Source of the DNA: Bin87 sp965262485
GTDB taxonomy: Bacteria > Chloroflexota > Dehalococcoidia > Lucifugimonadales > UBA3495
Direction of reading: 5' to 3'
DNA length: 64,000 bases
NCBI GenBank assembly: GCA_965262485.1
Contig: OZ253540.1
Coordinates: 496,001 to 560,000, forward strand
In this document: piece after piece, positions 58,782-64,000 of the stretch
Numbering within the stretch: the first letter of the stretch is position 1
Layout: every line of letters begins with the position of its first letter
Program-made: the position numbers and the translations under genes
The notes under the pieces: generated by a model
The model's database searches: none
What the model saw: only the letters and a program-made list of their open reading frames with translations
Told to the model about the DNA's origin: nothing

Positions 58782-59660
58782 ATGCCAGATTGGGACTTCA
58801 CACACCGTACGGCACGGGTCAACGGAGTGAATATTCATTACGTGATTGAAGGTGACGGTTACCCGGTGGTGCTGCTTCACGGGTGGCCGGAGATGTGGTT
58901 CTCCTGGCGCAAACAGATTCCCGTACTGTCGCAGAATTACCAGGTGATTGTGCCCGATATGCGGGGATTCGGCGCGTCTGAAAAGCCGCTGCAAGACTAC
59001 CGAACCCGAACGGCGGCCACCGACATTTACGAGTTGGTGCGACATTTGGGACACGACAAGGTTGCAATTGTTGGACACGATATCGGTGTGCGGGTGTCCT
59101 ACCGATACTGTCTCGACCATGAAGCGGAAGTCGACCGTCTCGCATTGCTGGACGGTACGCATCCGCTGGAGCAGCTGGAACTACAAACGCCGCAGGGCGT
59201 GCGGGAAAGGTGGCACTCGTACTTCCACCAGATACCCGACCTGCCCGAACATCTCGTGCGGGGAAATGAAGAAGCGTACCTGCGTTACTTCTACCGGAAC
59301 TGGTCGGTCAATCAGGCAATGATGTCTGATGAGGAAGTTGCGGTGTATGCCAGGGCGTATTCGCAGCCCGGTGCGTTGCGCGGCGGTTTTTCGTATTACC
59401 GGGCAGCGGCCTACGAAGATCCGCCGGACTGGCGAGCCGATGCCGAACGAGTGCTCAGCATTCCGCTCTTGTACCTTTGGGGAGAGCGTCGGCAACGCAC
59501 GGCAACGGCAGGCGGTATGGATCCGGAAGCATCGTGGCAAAAGGCGGCGACTAACCTGCGCACCCAGTTTATACCCGGGGCCGGTCACTTTCTGCACGAG
59601 GAGAAACCGGACGAGGTAAATGCAGCGCTGTTGTCGTTCCTGGGCGAAATCGGAAATTAG
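58782..59660 (+). CDS. Alpha/beta hydrolase, epoxide hydrolase/dehalogenase type
   Basis: The 292-aa protein has the HGWPEMWFSWRKQIP oxyanion region, the nucleophile elbow VGHDIGVRV with Asp instead of Ser, and the terminal His in GAGHFLHEEKPDE. The Asp nucleophile places it with epoxide hydrolases and fluoroacetate or haloalkane dehalogenases. AGGGGG lies 8 nt before the ATG. A GTG three codons upstream is less favourable in spacing. A terminator follows. Confidence 0.92.
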   Translation: MPDWDFTHRTARVNGVNIHYVIEGDGYPVVLLHGWPEMWFSWRKQIPVLSQNYQVIVPDMRGFGASEKPLQDYRTRTAATDIYELVRHLGHDKVAIVGHDIGVRVSYRYCLDHEAEVDRLALLDGTHPLEQLELQTPQGVRERWHSYFHQIPDLPEHLVRGNEEAYLRYFYRNWSVNQAMMSDEEVAVYARAYSQPGALRGGFSYYRAAAYEDPPDWRADAERVLSIPLLYLWGERRQRTATAGGMDPEASWQKAATNLRTQFIPGAGHFLHEEKPDEVNAALLSFLGEIGN

Positions 59661-59680
59661 TTCCCGGAACATTCGATAGA

Positions 59681-59710
59681 AAAGAGCCCCGACTTCCGGC
59701 GGGGCTCTTT
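59681..59710. terminator. Bidirectional terminator
   Basis: A 10-bp stem AAAGAGCCCC/GGGGCTCTTT with a 10-nt loop lies 20 bp after the hydrolase stop and 20 bp after the LLM gene stop on the other strand. The A and T ends serve both directions. Confidence 0.85.
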
Positions 59711-59729
59711 GGGGTTGGTGTGGCGCAGG

Positions 59730-60812
59730 TTACTTGCGTAGCGCTGGCCCAACCTCTTCGGCGTAGAGGCGGATTGACTTCTGCACGTTTTCAGGCGGGA
59801 CGGTGCCGCCCAGGTTGGGTTCCATGATGAAACCGGTGAGACCCAGTTCGTCGCGAATTTCGATGAGCCGGTCGGCTACCTGCTGCGGAGAGCCGTAGGC
59901 AACCCGGTCCACCAACAAGTCGTCGTAGGTGGTATTGAGGAGTTGTTCCGCCCGCTGACGGCGTTCCGCCGATGCGTGTTCACCTTCGGCGGCGACAGTC
60001 TGGATGTACGTATTGGCGGTGCGCTGGAATGCGCGCATTGTGCTTTCTTCGGTGTCCGCCCTGACCTGCTCCATGGAATCTGACACGTAGATTGGCATCC
60101 GGACATAAACGTCGTCCACGTCATGCCCATTTTTGGCCGTGGCCGCGCGGTACAGTTCCAGGTTTCGCGCTACCTGAGCGATTCCCTGACCGCGGACGCC
60201 GGTAACCAGAGGAAAGCCCAGTTCTCCGACGATGCTGAATGTGTCAACCGAGTTGGCGGCAATGCGAATTGGCGGGTGGGGTTGCTGGTAGGGACGCGGA
60301 GTTACCACCACGTCATCCATGTCGTAGTAGTGGCCGTGGTGGGAAAACCGGTAGTTGTTCCAAGCTTTGAGTATGATGTCCAGGGCTTCGGAGAAACGCT
60401 GACGACTCTCGTCGAATGGCACGCCATAGCCAAGATATGACCGGGGGAAGCTGCTGCGCCCGATGCCGAAATCCAGGCGGCCGCGGGAGATGTTGTCCAC
60501 CGTAGCGGCTTCTTCTGCCAGGCGAATGGGGTGAGCCAGAGGCAGGACACTAACACCCGTTCCCACACGGACGCGTTCGGTGCGGGCGGCGATGATGCCG
60601 GCCATGAGTAACGGTACGGACGAAACGGATGGAATCCCGGCGCCGCCCGGATCAGTAGGAGTACGAGGAGCGGCGAAATGCCGTTCGGCTAACCAGACTC
60701 CGTCGATACCGCATTCGTCAGCCAGTTGGGCGACGGTAAAGGCTTCGGCGAATGCCTCGTCCTGGGTGCGGCCTTCGCGATAATCGCATTCCATCACCAG
60801 ACCCACGTGCAT
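59730..60812 (-). CDS. LLM-class flavin-dependent oxidoreductase
   Basis: The 360-aa luciferase-like TIM barrel has CGIDGVWLAERHFAAP, RTERVRVGTGVSVLPLAHPI, RGRLDFGIGRSSFPRSYLGY and a C-terminal MEPNLGGTVPPENVQKSI. AGGAG lies 7 nt before the ATG; upstream extension to 60914 is not supported. It differs from the F420-type LLM gene at 40.2 kb in its N-terminal pattern and is of the alkanal-monooxygenase-like type. The substrate is unknown. Confidence 0.92.
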   Translation of the reverse strand: MHVGLVMECDYREGRTQDEAFAEAFTVAQLADECGIDGVWLAERHFAAPRTPTDPGGAGIPSVSSVPLLMAGIIAARTERVRVGTGVSVLPLAHPIRLAEEAATVDNISRGRLDFGIGRSSFPRSYLGYGVPFDESRQRFSEALDIILKAWNNYRFSHHGHYYDMDDVVVTPRPYQQPHPPIRIAANSVDTFSIVGELGFPLVTGVRGQGIAQVARNLELYRAATAKNGHDVDDVYVRMPIYVSDSMEQVRADTEESTMRAFQRTANTYIQTVAAEGEHASAERRQRAEQLLNTTYDDLLVDRVAYGSPQQVADRLIEIRDELGLTGFIMEPNLGGTVPPENVQKSIRLYAEEVGPALRK

Positions 60813-60865
60813 AATATTTCTCCTGTCGGCGTCGCCGATGCAACAACCGCTGTGCTGCGCTGAAA

Positions 60866-61066
60866 TTAACTCTCGATGTAGGTGTTTGGCGCCGCCAGGA
60901 ACTTGGTGCGGCACTCAAGGCTACAGAAATAATACCACTCACCGTTGTGGAAACTACGGGTGCCGGCGGTCGGATCGACTTCATTGGCGCCGTGCATGGT
61001 CTGCCCGGTCGTGGCGCGGGCGTTATCTTCGTTGATTTCGGACTTGCAAACGGGATCAACGGGCAT
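60866..61066 (-). CDS. YHS-domain protein, 66 aa
   Basis: VDPVCKSEINEDNA and WYYFCSLECRTKFLAAP carry the three cysteines of a metal-binding YHS domain, filling nearly the whole protein. It may bind copper or zinc. It sits between an LLM oxidoreductase and an acyl-CoA dehydrogenase gene on the same strand. Confidence 0.9.
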   Translation of the reverse strand: MPVDPVCKSEINEDNARATTGQTMHGANEVDPTAGTRSFHNGEWYYFCSLECRTKFLAAPNTYIES

Positions 61067-61107
61067 GGATTGACTCCTTGGTAGGTCTGGGGTTTATACA
61101 GGCTAAT

Positions 61108-62283
61108 TCAGGCAACGGGTTCCAGGTTCATGCCGAGGCGCACCTTGCCCGGCTGATCCAGCAGGGCGCGGGCGACACGAGCGCGGTGTTCAAAACTGGT
61201 ACCCATGCGCATGGTCCAGGCGGTAACGCGCCGGTACCAGAGGTGCAGGTCGAACTCCATCATAAAGCCGATTCCGCCGTGGATTTGCTGGGAGGAGCGC
61301 ACCGTAGCCTGGCATTTGTCATTGGTGAACGCTTTGGCCTGGGAAACTTCCACTGCATAGGGTAGTCCCTGGTCCAGCTTCCAAAGCGCCTCGTAGGTCA
61401 ACAGCTGGGCGCCGTCGCACCAGACCACCATATCGGCGCAAAGGTGCTGAATGGACTGGAACCCGGCGAGAGGCCGCCCAAACGCAACGCGGTTCTTGGC
61501 GTATTCGATGGCCATTTCCGCATCCTTGCGGGCCGCACCCACGATCTGGGCGCACAGCAGGGCAGTGCCGATGTCCAGCATCTCCTGGGTGAGTGGCCAT
61601 CCCTGGTTTATCTCACCGATGATGTTGGAGAGGGGGATTCGCACGCCTTCGAGGTTCAGTTTGCTTTGCGAGTCTTTGGCCAGAGTGGTAAGCCGTGTTT
61701 CCTGGATGCCTGGCGCGTCGGTGGGCACGATGGCAAGTGTTATCCCGGCGTTGGTATCACTGGGAGGCGCAGTGCGAACTGCGACGACCATCAGTTCTGC
61801 CGCTGAAAAGTTGTCCACAAAGTGCTTGATGCCATTGATCACCAGACTGTCGCCGTCCACCTCGGCCCGGCATTGCACGGCATCGGCACGAAGGCGCGGG
61901 TCCTGTTCCTGGACAGCCCAGGTCATTATCAATTCGCCGCGCGCGACCCGAGGCAGGAACGATTCCTGTTGCTGTGGGGAGCCGAATTTGGCCAGCGCCA
62001 GCGCAGCGGTGGACGTGGAATGCAGGGGAACCGGAGCAATGGCCCGGCCGCACTCTTCTATGATGAGCCCCAGGTACGTTACCGGAAGGCCGCCACCCCC
62101 GTAGGCTTCGGGAAGGGAGATGCCGAACCAACCGAGAGCGGCCATCTTCTCCCATAGCTCAACCGAGTAGCCGCGCTCGTCCTGCTCCACCGCGCGAGCG
62201 AGGCTGGGCGGGCATTCTCCGTCCAGAAACTCGCGGGCGGCGTTTCTAACCATTAGTTCTTCTTCGGTGGGGAGTACGTTCAT
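61108..62283 (-). CDS. Acyl-CoA dehydrogenase family protein
   Basis: The 391-aa protein has the N-terminal helical domain (LGWFGISLPEAYGGGGLPVTYL) and the FAD segments MTWAVQEQDPRLRADAVQ and LVINGIKHFVDNFSAAE. The C-terminal VRSSQQIHGGIGFMMEFDLHLWYRR is intact. The usual catalytic E-G-T segment at the very end is absent (TSFEHRARVARALLDQPG), as in some steroid-side-chain FadE proteins that work as heteromers. The partial gene at the window edge might be its partner. Confidence 0.92.
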   Translation of the reverse strand: MNVLPTEEELMVRNAAREFLDGECPPSLARAVEQDERGYSVELWEKMAALGWFGISLPEAYGGGGLPVTYLGLIIEECGRAIAPVPLHSTSTAALALAKFGSPQQQESFLPRVARGELIMTWAVQEQDPRLRADAVQCRAEVDGDSLVINGIKHFVDNFSAAELMVVAVRTAPPSDTNAGITLAIVPTDAPGIQETRLTTLAKDSQSKLNLEGVRIPLSNIIGEINQGWPLTQEMLDIGTALLCAQIVGAARKDAEMAIEYAKNRVAFGRPLAGFQSIQHLCADMVVWCDGAQLLTYEALWKLDQGLPYAVEVSQAKAFTNDKCQATVRSSQQIHGGIGFMMEFDLHLWYRRVTAWTMRMGTSFEHRARVARALLDQPGKVRLGMNLEPVA

Positions 62284-62348
62284 TGTGCCTCAGTGTGGTG
62301 GGATTCGAGCAAATCGTGGGGCGTACTAGCGAGGCGGTATGACGACAT

Positions 62349-62726
62349 TTAACCGCCGGCAGGCCGATTCACGAGCCCTCTAATCAAGTTCACAAACCTT
62401 TCTACGTCATCCAGATACTCCGAGATACTACTTGCATCAAGCACGTCGCGATAGAAATTGCGATGCAGCTCGTTGGCACTTCTAGCCCAGCTATGCACTT
62501 CATTACGGCCGGTTTCCCTAGCTATTCTCGACACGACTTCGGCCTCAAACTCCCAATGCTCACGATAGCTCCACTCACGGGCACTGGCGATAACCGTAGC
62601 AGCGTGGGCAGCAGCCCCCCAACCTTTTTCGGAAGCCTGCAATAGCCCCCCGTTGGCCAGATATTCCCGGCTGCGGCGTAGAAATTCAACGCAAATTCGG
62701 TCATGGTCGGACTCAAATTCAGGCAC
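62349..62726 (-). CDS. PaREP1-like (HEPN-related) single-domain protein, 125 aa
   Basis: The sequence shows the repeat LRRSREYLANGGLLQASEKGWGAAAHAATVIA, typical of PaREP1/HEPN-like proteins. The remainder (EVVSRIARETGRNEV, RNFYRDVLDASSISEYLDDVERFVNLI) is helical. It lies 9 bp after a two-domain relative. HEPN-fold proteins of this type often accompany nucleases or toxins; the function here is not known. Confidence 0.7.
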   Translation of the reverse strand: MPEFESDHDRICVEFLRRSREYLANGGLLQASEKGWGAAAHAATVIASAREWSYREHWEFEAEVVSRIARETGRNEVHSWARSANELHRNFYRDVLDASSISEYLDDVERFVNLIRGLVNRPAGG

Positions 62727-62734
62727 CGTTCATC

Positions 62735-63463
62735 TCAGCTAGTATGCTTCTGCCGTGTCAGTTCTTTTACCAATGTGATGAATTTTCCGGATACATTAAG
62801 GTCTTCACTGACCAAATCGGCGTCCAACCAGTTTCGTCTGGGGTCTGTGTTTTCCAGAAGGTTTAGCGCCCTCAATGACCAAACGCCAACCTTACTTCCC
62901 CCAGGTTCTTTCATCAGTAACGGTGTGACTTGGTCGAGGTAGTTGCCACGGATGTAGTCGTAGCCCATGGCTTCCGCATAAGTTTTGGCGGCGTAGGTAA
63001 CTGCGTCCCAACCCTTTTCCGCCGCCACTGCCAACGCCCCGTTTGCCAGGCATACCCAGGCGCGGCGTAGTATTGCTTCGGCGTCTTGCGGTGGGTTGGC
63101 GATGTCAAAAACCAGCATAGCCAGCCGCTGCACATCGTCAAAACGCCGGCCGACACCGCTCCTGTCCAGCCAGTCATAACGCGCATTGTCGGCCAAAGCC
63201 ATTGCGCTCACCGCCCACTCAACGCTACTGTCGTGGCTGCGGTGGTCTTTGGACAACTGCAATACCACATCCTTGAAATCGGCGTCGCTGCCGCCTTGTC
63301 CGATAAGGCCGGCATAAGTTTTGGCGGCGTAGCCGGCGGCATCCCAGCCTTTGGCAGAGGCCAATGCCGGTTCACCCTGGGCCAGGTATTCCCGGCCCCG
63401 GCGCAGGAGTTCGTCGCAGGTTTGGGTATAATCGTGTGGCAACTGCGTCATCGTACTGGCCAC
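62735..63463 (-). CDS. Two-domain PaREP1-like protein, 242 aa
   Basis: There are two tandem copies of the same helical unit: LLRRGREYLAQGEPALASAKGWDAAGYAAKTYA (about 19-51) and ILRRAWVCLANGALAVAAEKGWDAVTYAAKTYAEAM (about 131-165). The two halves are separated by LDRSGVGRRFDDVQRLAMLVF. Together with the neighbour there are three units in two genes, a clear internal duplication. It probably shares a promoter with the 125-aa gene. Its upstream border is the acyl-CoA dehydrogenase gene end. Confidence 0.75.
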   Translation of the reverse strand: MASTMTQLPHDYTQTCDELLRRGREYLAQGEPALASAKGWDAAGYAAKTYAGLIGQGGSDADFKDVVLQLSKDHRSHDSSVEWAVSAMALADNARYDWLDRSGVGRRFDDVQRLAMLVFDIANPPQDAEAILRRAWVCLANGALAVAAEKGWDAVTYAAKTYAEAMGYDYIRGNYLDQVTPLLMKEPGGSKVGVWSLRALNLLENTDPRRNWLDADLVSEDLNVSGKFITLVKELTRQKHTS

Positions 63464-63465
63464 AA

Positions 63466-64000
63466 TTAGACCCGCGGCATGCCCAGTCCCCGGCGGGCGA
63501 CCTGGTCTCGCATGACCTGGACGCTGCCGTGGTTGATGCCGCTCTGGAAAGCGCCCATCAGGTTGTGGGCAAAAATGCCGTCTGCCACGGAATCCTCGGA
63601 GCCGTTGAGCAACTGGCCGTAGGGACCCAGCAGTTGGGCGATGGTTTCTGTTGTCCGAACACCGTGTTCGGGAGCAAATACCTTCTCAGCCGATCCTTCG
63701 TAGGTGAAGTTACCTTCGGATTCGACGATGGACATGCTGCGCAGGGTCATCAGCCGACACACCTGACCTTCGATCCACATATCTGCGAGCCGGTCGCGGG
63801 TGGTGGGGTCTTCGCGCATACCGTAGCCCTCGATGTCGTTTTCCTTTACCCAGTTTACGATGTCCTCATCGCGCTGGATGGAAATCAAGTACCGCGATGC
63901 GCCGACGCGGTCGAGGTTGAGTCCCATTGCGCCGACGTACCAGCCCTGGTTTTCCTCTCCCAACAGGCACGAAGCTGGCACACGAACATTTTCGAAGAAG
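63466..64000 (-). CDS. Acyl-CoA dehydrogenase, cut by the window end
   Basis: Only the C-terminal part is inside the window. It runs from FFENVRVPASCLLGEENQGWYVG (starting outside the window) through RLADMWIEGQVCRLMTLRSMS and APEHGVRTTETIAQLLGPYGQLLNGS to the stop at 63466. The family assignment is safe; the N-terminal FAD and substrate region is missing. It is probably a partner of, or related to, the dehydrogenase at 61108. Confidence 0.88.
   Translation of the reverse strand, partial: FFENVRVPASCLLGEENQGWYVGAMGLNLDRVGASRYLISIQRDEDIVNWVKENDIEGYGMREDPTTRDRLADMWIEGQVCRLMTLRSMSIVESEGNFTYEGSAEKVFAPEHGVRTTETIAQLLGPYGQLLNGSEDSVADGIFAHNLMGAFQSGINHGSVQVMRDQVARRGLGMPRV

Overview
The window looks like a chromosomal stretch of an uncultivated Chloroflexota bacterium, most likely Dehalococcoidia/SAR202-like. 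This is inferred from gene content, not from a marker-gene search. The signs are a DUF2298 'YYY' membrane protein, DUF5679 mini-proteins, an HspR-type heat-shock repressor, and several acyl-CoA dehydrogenases and LLM flavin oxidoreductases. It also holds many small catabolic enzymes (RraA-like, PIG-L, cyclase, SMP-30, amidase, LigB-like dioxygenases). Genes are dense, on both strands, and mostly start from clear AGGAGG-type sites. I see no prophage, CRISPR array or conjugative module.

Region by region. 0.1-5.2 kb: tRNA-Cys and tRNA-Leu, then a heat-shock operon (hspR-like, grpE, dnaK, no dnaJ). It is driven from a symmetric two-way promoter shared with a small zinc-ribbon gene. 5.2-8.2 kb: a sulfite-oxidase-like enzyme, a selD with an in-frame UGA, and an acyl-CoA dehydrogenase. 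8.3-13.1 kb: a restriction-modification pair, ligA and a PPOX protein. 13.1-18.4 kb: DUF2298 protein, ftsY, and a TPP riboswitch in front of an SSS-family (ThiV-like) transporter. 18.5-25.3 kb: tandem class III dioxygenases, a VLRF1-type peptidyl-tRNA hydrolase upstream of mutS2, and a DinB/tetrapyrrole-methylase-like fusion. 25.5-36 kb: small-molecule metabolism and housekeeping genes (cyclophilin, Xer recombinase, uvrC, mgtE).

36-45 kb mixes metabolic genes with a small accessory zone: an MmcB-like nuclease-fold protein, an Mrr remnant and a MNT/HEPN pair. This stretch is rich in short mobile repeats. 44.5-50.1 kb holds argH (frameshifted), rpe, rpmB, a cyclase, a GatC-like/amidase pair, and a DUF5679 gene followed by a cysteine-less relative. 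50.2-64 kb holds a MerA-like reductase, SMP-30 and NHL beta-propellers, tRNA-Ala, an Eis-like acetyltransferase, an M19 dipeptidase and bluB. It ends with a hydrolase, an LLM oxidoreductase, two acyl-CoA dehydrogenases (one cut by the window end) and two PaREP1/HEPN-like genes.

At least four families of short non-coding repeats are scattered through the intergenic spaces. One is a MITE with perfect 11-bp inverted ends and an 8-bp target duplication. Another sits in YTAR sites that coincide with TAG stop codons of host genes. The most unusual coding observations are the VLRF1-mutS2 pair, the DinB-methylase fusion, the selenocysteine-type SelD, the mirror-image HspR promoter, and the cysteine-less DUF5679 relative.
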